Shown: positions 8,898 to 17,222 of the stretch, one piece after another
Layout: each line of letters begins with the position of its first letter
Numbering within the stretch: position 1 is the first letter of the stretch
DNA from: JOPF133 sp052144935
GTDB taxonomy: Bacteria > Acidobacteriota > Terriglobia > Bryobacterales > Bryobacteraceae
DNA length: 64,000 nucleotides
Reading direction: 5' to 3'
Assembly: GCA_052144935.1 (NCBI GenBank)
Contig: JBKQPR010000296.1
Location: forward strand, 11,312-75,311
Notes under the pieces: model-generated
The model's database searches: none
Told to the model about the DNA's origin: nothing
The model's input: only the letters and a program-made list of their open reading frames with translations
Translations under genes and position numbers: made by a program

Positions 8898-9639
8898 TCG
8901 CTGGATGGCGCCGAGGGGAAAAATGTCGGGCTGGAGGGCGCTTGGCTGTAGTGTGGATTCAGCTTATTCAGCGTCTTTGGGGGGCCTGTTAGCAGGCGGG
9001 GCGCTTCAAAGCGGTTCCAAGCCGCCGGCATCGCCCGCGATGCGCACGGCCTGGCGGAAGTGGCCGAGCACTGTATCCGGATCCCGCACTCGTACAGTTT
9101 GGAGCACAGCAGAGGGGCCGGCTGCGCTGGAAGGTCGAAGCCCGCGAGCGAGCCGATGCGTGCACGGACGAACGTTTCGAGTGATCCCCAATCCCGTCGG
9201 TAGCGCGAAACTGCACGGTCGAGGACCCGGCATGGCGGTTTGGCCGATCAGACAACCGATCCCGGAAGGCGGCTTGTATTCGAGCAGCCGCTAAAATTTG
9301 GCGGCGGCAGTCCCGTCCAGCCCCGCAAAGCCACGTCACTCGCTTTCTTCTCTTCAGACCTAAACGGGCAGTAAGATCATGGCTTCGATCCAGGTTGCGA
9401 TACTCTCGGCGTTGATCGCCAGCCGCAAGCAGATTTTCCGCGCGTGATGCACCACCCGTCCGGGCGTATTCAAATGTAGAGATTGTTCGGCACGGGCCGG
9501 CGGTTCACGTATCGCAGGATTCATGCGGATGACGGGTTCGGCATGCGTTGGAAGCGGTAGCGTGCCGTAAGTATCGAGTCAACAGTGTCGTTCCCGGCCT
9601 AAGGTTTGCTACGATCTCAGGCGAGCGCACCCGATTCGG
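8898..9639. other. Intergenic region of about 740 bp, mostly without recognisable content
   Basis: Both strands contain short open frames, but none has a convincing start, codon pattern or family signature. The one exception is a transposase-like C-terminal remnant at 9360-9479. The region is probably a site of past insertion and decay. Confidence 0.5.
9360..9479 (-). pseudogene. Possible transposase C-terminal remnant
   Basis: The minus strand encodes LHLNTPGRVVHHARKICLRL followed by AINAESIATWIEA and a stop. The segment TPGRVVxHARxxxLRLA resembles the C-terminus of IS1380-like DDE transposases (PARLVRHARxxxLRLA). No upstream catalytic part is present. The similarity is from memory, so this is a low-confidence call. 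Confidence 0.3.
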
Positions 9640-10821
9640 ATGAGAGTGGACGACACACCCCAGGAACAACTCTACGCGGCCGTCGCGCGCGAGATCCTGC
9701 CCCGCCTGGAGGCCCTGGCTCAGTGCCGTTCGACCACGGAGATGGAGGCCCACCCGGCTTATCGTGCCATCGCTCCGTTGGTTGCCCGATCTCTTGCCAC
9801 CCCGCATATCGTCGACTTTCGCCATCAGGAAGCCCCGCCCCGCCCGCGCTACCGCCTTCTCGCCTGGAACATCGAGCGCGGCACGCAGCTCGATGCGCAA
9901 CTGGAAGCCTTCCGCTCACACCCATACCTGAAGACCTGCGACGTTCTCCTCATCACCGAAGCCGATGCCGGAATGGCGCGTTCGGGCAATCGCATGGTGG
10001 CCGAAGTGCTGGCACGGGAACTGGGGATGGCCCAGGTTTTCGCGCCCTGCTACATCGCCTTGGGAAAGGGCTCCGGCGTGGAGCGCCAGGTGGGGGGTGA
10101 TAACACATTCGGACTTCACGGCAACGCCCTCCTGAGCCGCTATCCGATAGGCGACATCCGTCTGATCCCGCTGGACAACGGCGTGGACAAAATGGCTCAT
10201 CGCGAGAAGCGCCTCGGCCGCCAGGCTGCCGTCGCCGCCCGTATCGACTTCCCGAACTTCTCGCTCCACGCCGTTTCCGTGCACCTCGACGCCCAGTCCA
10301 CCCAGCGACATCGCCGCGAACAGATGCGCCGCGTTCTCGACGCCATGGCCCCCGCCATGCCCGTGATCCTGGGCGGCGACTGGAACACCAGCACCTACGA
10401 TTCCTCGCACGCCTTCCGCGCTATTCTGGGCTTCTGGTTGCGCGTCATGATGGGCGTGGACCACGTCATCCGCAACCATTACCTTCACCCCGAGCGCCGC
10501 TTCGAGCGCGGCCTGTTTCAGTTGCTGGCTGACCGCGGATTCGAGTACCACCGCTCGAACCATATGGGCGAACCCACCATGTGCTACGACGTGTGCGATC
10601 CGCGTGCGACCGGAAACTTGCGCGAGTGGGTCCCGGAGTGGTGCTTCGCCTTCATCCGTTGGGCCTTGCGGAACCACCAAGGGCGCTGCCCCTTGAAGCT
10701 GGACTGGTTCGCCACCCGCGGCCTGCGGGTCGAAAACCCGGTCGTGATCCACGACCTCCGCGAGGGTCGGGCCGCACCCATGTCCGATCACGACGCCATC
10801 GGCGTGGACGTCGTGGTGTGA
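9640..10821 (+). CDS. Endonuclease/exonuclease/phosphatase (EEP) family protein
   Basis: The 393-residue protein has the EEP metal-dependent phosphodiesterase motifs in order: LLAWNIERG (residues 73-81, metal-binding Asn), LLITEAD (about 104-110, metal-binding Glu), FGLHGNALLSRYPI (about 153-166), HAVSVHLDA (about 207-215), GGDWNT (about 244-249) and SDHDAIGVDV near the C-terminus. EEP enzymes cleave nucleic acid or phospholipid phosphodiester bonds. There is no signal peptide, so it is probably cytoplasmic. The stop codon overlaps the GTG of the following lipid-kinase gene by 4 nt (GTGA), which implies translational coupling and a possible shared role in lipid turnover. The actual substrate cannot be read from the sequence. 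Confidence 0.8.
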   Translation: MRVDDTPQEQLYAAVAREILPRLEALAQCRSTTEMEAHPAYRAIAPLVARSLATPHIVDFRHQEAPPRPRYRLLAWNIERGTQLDAQLEAFRSHPYLKTCDVLLITEADAGMARSGNRMVAEVLARELGMAQVFAPCYIALGKGSGVERQVGGDNTFGLHGNALLSRYPIGDIRLIPLDNGVDKMAHREKRLGRQAAVAARIDFPNFSLHAVSVHLDAQSTQRHRREQMRRVLDAMAPAMPVILGGDWNTSTYDSSHAFRAILGFWLRVMMGVDHVIRNHYLHPERRFERGLFQLLADRGFEYHRSNHMGEPTMCYDVCDPRATGNLREWVPEWCFAFIRWALRNHQGRCPLKLDWFATRGLRVENPVVIHDLREGRAAPMSDHDAIGVDVVV

Positions 10822-11741
10822 CCGCCGCCATCGTCAATCCCCGTGCCGGTTCCGGCGCTGCGCGCCGACGCTGGCCTCGCGCGGCCCGCATGCTCGCGGA
10901 GCGGCTGGGTCCCGTGAATGTCTGTTTCACCAAAGGTCCAGGCCATGCCACCGCTCTCGCCCGCGAACTGGCGGACGCCGGATGCGACTTGCTGATCGTC
11001 GCGGGAGGCGACGGGACCCTGAATGAGGCGGTGAACGGGATCCTCATGGGATCATCCGATGCGCGAGTCGGCCTGCTGCCCCTGGCAAGCGGCGGCGACT
11101 TTGCCCGCACGCTCGGACTGGCAGGACTGGCGCCGGCGGTGAACGCCCTCGCCGCGGGCGATTCCCGCCGCATTGACGCGTTTCGCGCGCGGTTCCGTGG
11201 CCCCGGCGGCGCTCCGGCCGAGCGCTGCTTCCTCAACGCCGCCAGCTTCGGCCTCGGCGCTGTGGCCGCACTGGGAGTGCGGGGTTGGTGCCGCGCGATG
11301 CCGGGTAGCGCCCGCTACCTTGCCGCGGCCATTCCGACCCTGGCATCCGGCCGCTCCTTCCAGGTGACGTTGTGCCTCGACGATTCCCTGCCCGCCGCCT
11401 TCGACATCACCACGGCGGCGGTGGCCAACGGCCAATACCAGGGCGGCGGCATCCGGATTGCGCCCGAGGCCGCCATCGAAGACGGCCTCGCCGACATAAC
11501 CTTGGTGGAGCGCGTCAGCCTGGCCGAGGTCGCCGCGAACCTGCCGATCCTTTATTCGGGCGCGCTCTACTCACACCCCAAGGTCCGCCACTGGCGCGCG
11601 GCGCGCGTGCGCGCGGTAGCAGAAACCGAGGTGCCCGTGGAACTCGATGGCGAACCCGTCGGGACGCTGCCGCTCGAAATCGAAGCGCTCCCGCAAGCCG
11701 TCCGCTTCATCTTCCCGCCGTTCAGGAACACTCGAACGTGA
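10818..11741 (+). CDS. Diacylglycerol-kinase-type lipid kinase (YegS/DagK family)
   Basis: The 307-residue enzyme would phosphorylate diacylglycerol or a related lipid with ATP. The N-terminal NAD-kinase-like domain opens with AAIVNPRAGSGAARR and has the nucleotide-binding signature IVAGGDGTLNEAVNG (about residues 61-75), then LLPLASGGDFARTLG (usually LPLGTGNDFAR). The C-terminal beta-sandwich shows CFLNAASFGLGA, VANGQYQGGGIRIAPEA, DGLADITLV and ELDGEP, all typical. GTG 10818 is chosen because it overlaps the preceding stop and starts the conserved fold. The last codons (FPPFRNTRT) end exactly where a truncated transporter remnant on the other strand begins, so the original C-terminus may have been trimmed by a rearrangement. 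Confidence 0.85.
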   Translation: MTAAIVNPRAGSGAARRRWPRAARMLAERLGPVNVCFTKGPGHATALARELADAGCDLLIVAGGDGTLNEAVNGILMGSSDARVGLLPLASGGDFARTLGLAGLAPAVNALAAGDSRRIDAFRARFRGPGGAPAERCFLNAASFGLGAVAALGVRGWCRAMPGSARYLAAAIPTLASGRSFQVTLCLDDSLPAAFDITTAAVANGQYQGGGIRIAPEAAIEDGLADITLVERVSLAEVAANLPILYSGALYSHPKVRHWRAARVRAVAETEVPVELDGEPVGTLPLEIEALPQAVRFIFPPFRNTRT

Positions 11742-12115
11742 TCGTCCGGCACGGTCACCAGGAATGCCACCGCGCCCGATCCGTCCAGGTGGACCAGCAG
11801 CGCCAGGAGCGATGTCCCCATCACGATCCGCACCGGGTTGCTGCCCACGGCGCGCAATATGCAGTCGATGATCGGGTCACGCATGCCCGCGTCGGTCATG
11901 ATCCCGAAATACAGGATCGCGAAAATGAACATTCCCGCCACCCCGGCGACCCCCTGGATCCCCTTGACTATGAATCCCGCTGTCTTCACCCCGAATCCGC
12001 CCACCAGCGCCGCGGCAACCGGCACTGCGGTCGATGCGCTCAGCGGCGTCATCTTCTTGGCCAGAATTACCGCCAGCAGGACGGCAATGGCCGCGAATCC
12101 CAGAATGGCAAGCAT
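11742..12115 (-). pseudogene. N-terminal fragment of a CitMHS-type citrate/metal transporter
   Basis: The minus strand encodes a start MLAILGFAAIAVLLAVILAK followed by KMTPLSASTAVPVAAALVGG, GFIVKGIQGVAGVAGMFIFA, ILYFGIMTDAGM and LLVHLDGSGAVAFLVTVP. This matches the first 120 or so residues of CitMHS-family proton-citrate symporters, which are normally about 430 residues. Similarity stops abruptly at about 11742 and the frame continues antisense through the lipid-kinase gene. The remaining two thirds are gone, so it cannot be functional. The break coincides with the lipid-kinase stop codon. Confidence 0.75.
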
Positions 12116-12570
12116 GACGTCGGCTAAGCCACCGTCTCGGACGAAAAAATCACCCGCGCGCAGCCAGAGCGCTTACCGACGACGCATTCAGCCCAGCAAC
12201 TCCTGGAACGCGCATCCGGTGTGCTCGCCCAGCAGAACTGCGGCATCCCGGAACGGCTCCCGACGGCCAGGCGGCGCGCCACAGGCAGAGCCTGGAGCGT
12301 CCAATCGCGGAGACTCGAGAGGTCTTGCAAACGCTGGAGTCGCGCTGGAAGGGGCATTAGCTTACGCGACGCGACGGCCTTGGCACTACTTCACCGTGAC
12401 CGGCGCCAGTTTGCGCGCCGCTGCGCTTGTTGACAACGCAGCCTGGCTTTCACGCGGAACATGTCCTTACCGCTCGCGATGATTATTTTCAGCCGCACCC
12501 TGACTGTCCCTGTGCAGCGCGCGGGCGCATTCGCAGCGCGGTTTCCCGGATGTGGATCATCCGGCCGGAC
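12116..12570. other. Intergenic region without a recognisable gene
   Basis: No family could be assigned to either strand. The right end carries the regulatory repeats of the phosphate operon. Confidence 0.5.
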
Positions 12571-12599
12571 TTGTAATCGATTTGTTATCGGTTTACCAT
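12571..12599 (+). promoter_or_regulatory. Pho-box-like site: three 7-bp direct repeats at 11-bp spacing
   Basis: The heptamers TTGTAAT (12571-12577), TTGTTAT (12582-12588) and TTACCAT (12593-12599) are separated by 4-bp spacers CGAT and CGGT. Two 7-bp half sites with 4-bp spacing is the PhoB box architecture (CTGTCAT-N4-CTGTCAT), and the half sites also resemble it in base composition. The third repeat may double as the -10 region. The site lies 27 bp upstream of the first gene of the phosphate operon, so PhoB-type activation at low phosphate is the likely role. Confidence 0.6.
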
Positions 12600-12625
12600 T
12601 CACTTTGAAGGGAAATCGAACCTAA

Positions 12626-13759
12626 TTGGCGGCGCCTCCCACATCCCATTTTGAAGCCTTGTTGCAACAAGACATCAACCTGATCCGCGCCAAGCTGCTC
12701 GCCATGCTGGCGCTGGACGAGCAGGCGTTGACCCGCGCGTTCCAGGCATTTCTCAAGCGCGATCGCCAACTGGCGTATTCCGTGATCCTGCGGGATCAGG
12801 ACGTGGACGCTTTGGACACGGAACTGGATCGCCTTTGCCTCGAGTTCATCGTCCGGCACCAGCCGGCGGCGAGCCATCTGCGGTTTGTGTACTCCGCCAG
12901 CAAAATCGTCAACCTGCTGGAGCGCGTCGGCGACTATGCGGAAAGCATCGCCCGCCAGGTTTTGCTGATCAGCTCGCAGCACTACGAAATCCCCACCGAA
13001 AAATTCAACGACATTGCGAACCTGGCGATCCCCATGTTGCACAACGCCGTACACGCCTTCGTAGACAAAAATGCCGACCTGGCACGCGCCACAATGGCCA
13101 GTGAGCCGAGGGTCAATCAAGTTCGCGACGAGCTGACCTCCGATCTGGTGGATTGGCGCGAGCAGGGCCGGCTGCCGCTCGAAACGCTGACGCCATTGAT
13201 CACCGTGGCGCGCCGTTTCGAGCGCGTCTCCGACCAGGCCACCAACATCTGCGAGCAGGCACTTTACTTTGCCACCGGCGAGTATCTGCGTCACATGCCG
13301 CGCGAGGGCTTTCGCGTATTGTTCGTCGACCAGACCAACGTTTGCCTGAGCCGAATTGCCGAAGCAGTAGCCGCGTGCATGGGAGCCAGACGGTTCACCT
13401 TCGACAGCGCGGGCATCACGGCGGGCGTGGTGGAACCGCAGACGGTCCGTTTCCTGGCCGATAAGGGCATCGACATCTCTCGCCAGCCTTCCAAATCGGT
13501 AGACCGGGTTTCCAATTTGGATCAGTTCCAGGTAGTCGTGGCGCTGTGCAAGGAGGCGGAACGAGTGTTCCCGCAAAAGCCGAGCAAGACACTGGGGCTT
13601 CAGTGGCTGGTTCCGGACCCGTCGACGATACACGGAACGCCCGAGGAGGTCAAAGCCGAATACGAGAAGGCGTACCAATCCTTGACGAATCACATCCGAG
13701 ACCTGGTCCAGGCCATCCTCGGCGACGACACTACTTCGGATGAATTAGGAAAGCCATGA
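12626..13759 (+). CDS. phoU: PhoU fused to a catalytically dead ArsC/low-molecular-weight phosphatase domain
   Basis: The 377-residue protein starts at TTG 12626 behind GAAGGGAAA. Residues 1 to about 215 are a PhoU helical bundle (FEALLQQDINLIRAKLLAML, VNLLERVGDYAESIA, VARRFERVSDQATNICEQAL), the protein that couples the Pst transporter to PhoR. Residues about 230-370 align with ArsC/LMW-PTP: FRVLFVDQTNVCLSRIAEA, DKGIDISRQPSKSVD, VALCKEAERVFP and LVPDPSTIHGTPEE. The catalytic loop C-x5-R has become D235-x5-L241, and the position of the third ArsC cysteine is Val, so reductase or phosphatase activity is not expected. The general-acid Asp of PDP is kept. The domain may bind an oxyanion or a partner protein. 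The last codon overlaps the pstS start (ATGA). Confidence 0.85.
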   Translation: MAAPPTSHFEALLQQDINLIRAKLLAMLALDEQALTRAFQAFLKRDRQLAYSVILRDQDVDALDTELDRLCLEFIVRHQPAASHLRFVYSASKIVNLLERVGDYAESIARQVLLISSQHYEIPTEKFNDIANLAIPMLHNAVHAFVDKNADLARATMASEPRVNQVRDELTSDLVDWREQGRLPLETLTPLITVARRFERVSDQATNICEQALYFATGEYLRHMPREGFRVLFVDQTNVCLSRIAEAVAACMGARRFTFDSAGITAGVVEPQTVRFLADKGIDISRQPSKSVDRVSNLDQFQVVVALCKEAERVFPQKPSKTLGLQWLVPDPSTIHGTPEEVKAEYEKAYQSLTNHIRDLVQAILGDDTTSDELGKP

Positions 13760-14670
13760 TTCACAGTTTCAGTTGTCGCTTTATCCAACGAGCGGCGGTA
13801 GTATTTTTGGCCGGCGCCCTGGCATCCCTGCCACTCGGATGCTCGCGTTCGAAAGTTTCGGGGAAGACCACCATTCAAAACACCGGTTCGGACACCATGG
13901 TCAATCTCGCCCAGGCGTGGGCAGAACAGTATGCCAAGGTCGACCCAAACGTGTCCGTGGAGGTCTCCGGCGGCGGCTCGGGAACGGGAATCGCGGCACT
14001 CTCCAGCGCCACGGTGGACATCGCCAATTGCAGCCGCCGCTTAGAGCCGGAGGAAGTGGAGCGGGCGAAGAAGAATACCGGCAAAGAACCGCGCGAATTC
14101 ATGGTCGGCTTTGATGCCCTTGCCATCTATGTCCACAAACTAAACCCGATGGAGGAGATTTCCCTGGACCAGTTAGCTGCGATCTACTCCGAGAACGGCA
14201 AGATCACCAAATGGTCCCAACTGGGGGTGAAGCTGCCCGGGGGATCCGATGAAATCATCCGGGTGAGCCGCCAATCGAATTCCGGAACATACTTCTACTT
14301 CCGTGAGGCGATCCTCGGCAAGGGGCACGATTTCAAGCTGGGGTCGCGCGACATGCAAGGCTCGAAGGACGTTGTGGAACTGGTCACGAACACGCAGTCG
14401 GCGATCGGTTACAGCGGCATGGGATACGCCACCGCCGAAGTTAAGACGCTGCGGATCGCGAAGAAGAGCGGCGACCGGTCGTACCCTCCAACGGTGGAGA
14501 CGACCCTGAACCACACCTATCCCATCGCGCGGCCGCTGTTCATGTACACTCTGGGCGAGCCGGCCGGCGCCGTGAAGCAGTACATCGATTGGGTCCATTC
14601 CGAGGCGGGCCAGAAGATCGTGCTGGAAAGCGGTTATGTGCCGCTGCCCAAAGCGGCCGGTCGGGAATAG
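13756..14670 (+). CDS. pstS: Phosphate-binding lipoprotein of the Pst transporter
   Basis: The 304-residue periplasmic binding protein captures phosphate for PstCAB. It has a lipoprotein signal peptide with lipobox LPLGC (Cys29). The mature part shows the PstS hallmarks: IQNTGSDTMVNLAQAW, the SGGGSGTGIAAL phosphate-binding loop, ANCSRRLEPEE, the SRQSNSGTYFYF loop with Arg and Ser for oxyanion binding, and GYSGMGYA near residue 215. The ATG overlaps the phoU stop by 4 nt. It is the second gene of a tightly packed operon. Length is normal for the family. Confidence 0.93.
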   Translation: MIHSFSCRFIQRAAVVFLAGALASLPLGCSRSKVSGKTTIQNTGSDTMVNLAQAWAEQYAKVDPNVSVEVSGGGSGTGIAALSSATVDIANCSRRLEPEEVERAKKNTGKEPREFMVGFDALAIYVHKLNPMEEISLDQLAAIYSENGKITKWSQLGVKLPGGSDEIIRVSRQSNSGTYFYFREAILGKGHDFKLGSRDMQGSKDVVELVTNTQSAIGYSGMGYATAEVKTLRIAKKSGDRSYPPTVETTLNHTYPIARPLFMYTLGEPAGAVKQYIDWVHSEAGQKIVLESGYVPLPKAAGRE

Positions 14671-15573
14671 ATGTCCGCCATTCCAAGAAGACACCGGTGG
14701 GAGATGCTCGCCGAAGGGGCTATTGAGGGCCTGATCCGGCTGTGCGGCGTCAGCGCCATCCTGTTCGTCTTTGGCATTTTCTTTTTCGTGTTTCGGGAAG
14801 GCTCGCCGCTGCTCTTCCGCGGCTTCAATTTTCGCGAGTTCTTCTTCAGCCAGGAGTGGTACCCGAGTTCGGAGAGCCACGTCCGGTACGGAGTGCTGGC
14901 GCTGATCGCCGGCACTGCCAGCGTGACCGCGCTGGCGATGGCGATCGCGGTGCCGTTCGGCGTAGGGGCGGCGGTATTCATTTCCGAGTTCTGCGGATCT
15001 CGCGTCAGGGAGACGCTCAAGGTGGTGATCGAACTGCTGGCGGCCATTCCCTCGGTGGTGTGGGGATTCATCGGGTTGACGGTGATGAATTCCCTGATCA
15101 TCAGGCTCTTCCACACGCCCATCGGCCTGAACGTGCTGAACGGCGGCGTGATCCTCGCCCTGATGAGCGTACCGATTATCGTGTCCATCGGCGAAGACGC
15201 ACTGAAGGCCGTGCCGGATTCCTATCGCGAGGCCGCGCTGGCCCTGGGCGTCACCCGGTGGCAACTGGTGCACCGCGTGCTTCTACCGGCGGCCAAGAAC
15301 GGCCTACTGGCGGCCGTCCTGCTGGGAGCCGGCCGCGCGGCGGGCGAGACCATGGCGGTGCTGATGGCGACCGGCCACGCCGTGAAGATCCCCACCAGCA
15401 TCATGGATTCGGTGCGAACCCTGACTGCCACCATCGCGGCGGAATTGGGCGAAGCTCCGGTCCACTCGGATCATTACCAGATCCTGTTCGTCATCGGAAT
15501 CCTGTTGTTTTCGATCACGTTCCTGGTCAACCTCACCGCAGACCTGGTGGTACGCGGGTTTCGGGGCAAATAG
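14671..15573 (+). CDS. pstC: Phosphate ABC transporter permease PstC
   Basis: A 300-residue inner-membrane permease with six predicted transmembrane helices (for example AILFVFGIFFFVF, VIELLAAIPSVVWGFIGLTV and ILFVIGILLFSITFLVNL). The cytoplasmic EAA loop that contacts an ATPase subunit is REAALALGVTRWQLVHRVLL. It forms the phosphate channel with PstA. The ATG follows the pstS stop codon directly with no spacer. The N-terminus (SAIPRRHRWEMLAEGAIEG) is cytoplasmic. Confidence 0.93.
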   Translation: MSAIPRRHRWEMLAEGAIEGLIRLCGVSAILFVFGIFFFVFREGSPLLFRGFNFREFFFSQEWYPSSESHVRYGVLALIAGTASVTALAMAIAVPFGVGAAVFISEFCGSRVRETLKVVIELLAAIPSVVWGFIGLTVMNSLIIRLFHTPIGLNVLNGGVILALMSVPIIVSIGEDALKAVPDSYREAALALGVTRWQLVHRVLLPAAKNGLLAAVLLGAGRAAGETMAVLMATGHAVKIPTSIMDSVRTLTATIAAELGEAPVHSDHYQILFVIGILLFSITFLVNLTADLVVRGFRGK

Positions 15574-15579
15574 CGAATC

Positions 15580-16464
15580 GTGTTTCAAGCCACTTCATTT
15601 GCGCGTCGTAAGCAACGAAGCGAAGTCATCGCCAGGGCGATGCTCCTGCTCATCACTCTGCTGATGGTTGCGCCGCTGGTGTTGATTGTAGGCTACCTGT
15701 TCTACCAAGCCTGGCCGATCCTGTCGTTGGACTTTCTCCTCACCAATCCGCGAAATGGCATGCGCGCCGGCGGTGTCTGGTCGCCTCTGCTGGGCACCAT
15801 TTACCTGGTAGTCATCTCGCTGGCTATTGCTACGCCCATCGGGGTACTCGCAGCGGTTTTCCTAAACGAGTACGCCGCCGACAACTGGTTGACCCGCGGC
15901 ATCAACCTCGCCGTAGTCAACCTGGCCGGCGTACCCAGCATCGTGCACGCCATGTTCGGACTGGGCGCTTTCGTGCTGTTTGCGGGCCTCGGCAAGTGCA
16001 TCCTCGCGGCATCCCTGACGCTCGCGATCATGACCATGCCGGTGATCATCGCCAGCACCAAGGAATCGCTGGCCTCGGTGCCGATGAGTTTTCGCGAGGC
16101 CTGCTGGAACCTCGGCGCCACGCGTTGGCAGACCATTCGTCACGTCGTTCTGCCGAACTCCATCAGCGGGATCCTCACCGGGGTGATCTTGCAGGTCTCG
16201 CGCAGCGCCGGCGAAACCGCGCCCATCATGTTCACCGGCGCGGTGTTTTTCAAAGCCATCAAGGAAGGCGATCTCTTCGCCTACGGCCTGTTCGGCCAGA
16301 CCATGGCGCTCTCCATGCACCTGTTCACCATCTCCACCCAGGTGCCCGACGTACCCAAGGCGCTTCCCTACGGCACCGCGGTCGTGCTGCTCGGCACCGT
16401 GCTACTGGTGAATGCCCTCGCCATCCTGATACGGATCCGCCTGCGCGCCCGGAGGAAGTGGTGA
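15580..16464 (+). CDS. pstA: Phosphate ABC transporter permease PstA
   Basis: A 294-residue permease with six predicted membrane segments, including LLLITLLMVAPLVLIVGYLF and AVVLLGTVLLVNALAILI. Its EAA loop is REACWNLGATRWQTIRHVVL. It pairs with PstC. The start is GTG 15580, 6 bp after pstC. The gene ends in a GGAGGAAG stretch that also serves as ribosome-binding site for the next gene. Because the two permeases have different EAA loops and the operon carries two different ATPases, each permease may contact a specific ATPase subunit. That is an inference. Confidence 0.93.
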   Translation: MFQATSFARRKQRSEVIARAMLLLITLLMVAPLVLIVGYLFYQAWPILSLDFLLTNPRNGMRAGGVWSPLLGTIYLVVISLAIATPIGVLAAVFLNEYAADNWLTRGINLAVVNLAGVPSIVHAMFGLGAFVLFAGLGKCILAASLTLAIMTMPVIIASTKESLASVPMSFREACWNLGATRWQTIRHVVLPNSISGILTGVILQVSRSAGETAPIMFTGAVFFKAIKEGDLFAYGLFGQTMALSMHLFTISTQVPDVPKALPYGTAVVLLGTVLLVNALAILIRIRLRARRKW

Positions 16465-17222
16465 ATTCCGGGAACATGGTGGAGATTGCCGGACTGCGGG
16501 TTCGATACGGACGGAGAGAGGTGCTGAAAGGCATCGATCTCAGCGTACGGCGCAACGAAGTGTTGGGCGTGATCGGCCCGGCCCAGTCGGGCAAGTCTAC
16601 CCTGCTCAGGGCCATTAATCGAACCATTGAGGCGGTACCCGGCGCCGTGGTCACGGGCGTCATCCGAGTGGATGGTGAAGACGTGCGAGGCATTAAGGAT
16701 GTTTCCACGCTGCGGCGCAAGATCGGAATGGTTGCGCCGCTGCCCGTGGGCCTTCCACTCTCGATTTTCGACAACGTGGCTTTCGCTCCCCGTATGGCGG
16801 GCATGCGCGACAAGCAGGACTTGGAGGCGCGCGTGGAGCGCTGCCTGCGACAGGCCGCGCTCTGGGATGAAGTGAAGGGCCGCCTCAACAGCCTGGGGAC
16901 GCGGCTTTCCGGCGGCCAGCAGCAGCGGCTGACGATTGCACGAGCCTTGTCTCACGACCCCGAAGTTCTGTGCCTCGACGAATTCTCCATTGCCATCGAT
17001 CCGGTGACCACTATGCGCATCGAAGACGTGCTCAAGCAGCTACGATCCCGCATCACCATCATCCTGGTCACGAACCTGGTCCAGCAGGCGCGCCGCCTGG
17101 CCGATCGCACGGCCTTCCTCTTGAATGGCGAGCTGGTGGAAGTGAACGACACCGAGCGGATCTTCTCGGAAACACCGGCCGATCGGAGAACCTTCCAGTA
17201 CGTGCGAGGGATCTTCGGATGA
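16461..17222 (+). CDS. pstB: PstB-type ATPase subunit 1, with degenerate Q-loop and H-switch
   Basis: A 253-residue ABC ATPase. Walker A is GPAQSGKS (residues 39-46), the signature LSGGQ is intact (149-153) and Walker B ends in LDE (D173, E174). The Q-loop glutamine is replaced by proline (GMVAPLP, P93 instead of GMVFQKP), the H-switch histidine by asparagine (VTNLVQQA, N205 instead of VTHNMQQA), and the usual DEPTSALDP is DEFSIAIDP. Such changes mark the non-hydrolysing half of heterodimeric ABC ATPases. The start is taken as GTG 16461, which overlaps the pstA stop. ATG 16476 is the alternative, since the GGAGGAAG site sits only a few bases before 16461. The stop overlaps the next gene (ATGA). 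Confidence 0.85.
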   Translation: MNSGNMVEIAGLRVRYGRREVLKGIDLSVRRNEVLGVIGPAQSGKSTLLRAINRTIEAVPGAVVTGVIRVDGEDVRGIKDVSTLRRKIGMVAPLPVGLPLSIFDNVAFAPRMAGMRDKQDLEARVERCLRQAALWDEVKGRLNSLGTRLSGGQQQRLTIARALSHDPEVLCLDEFSIAIDPVTTMRIEDVLKQLRSRITIILVTNLVQQARRLADRTAFLLNGELVEVNDTERIFSETPADRRTFQYVRGIFG

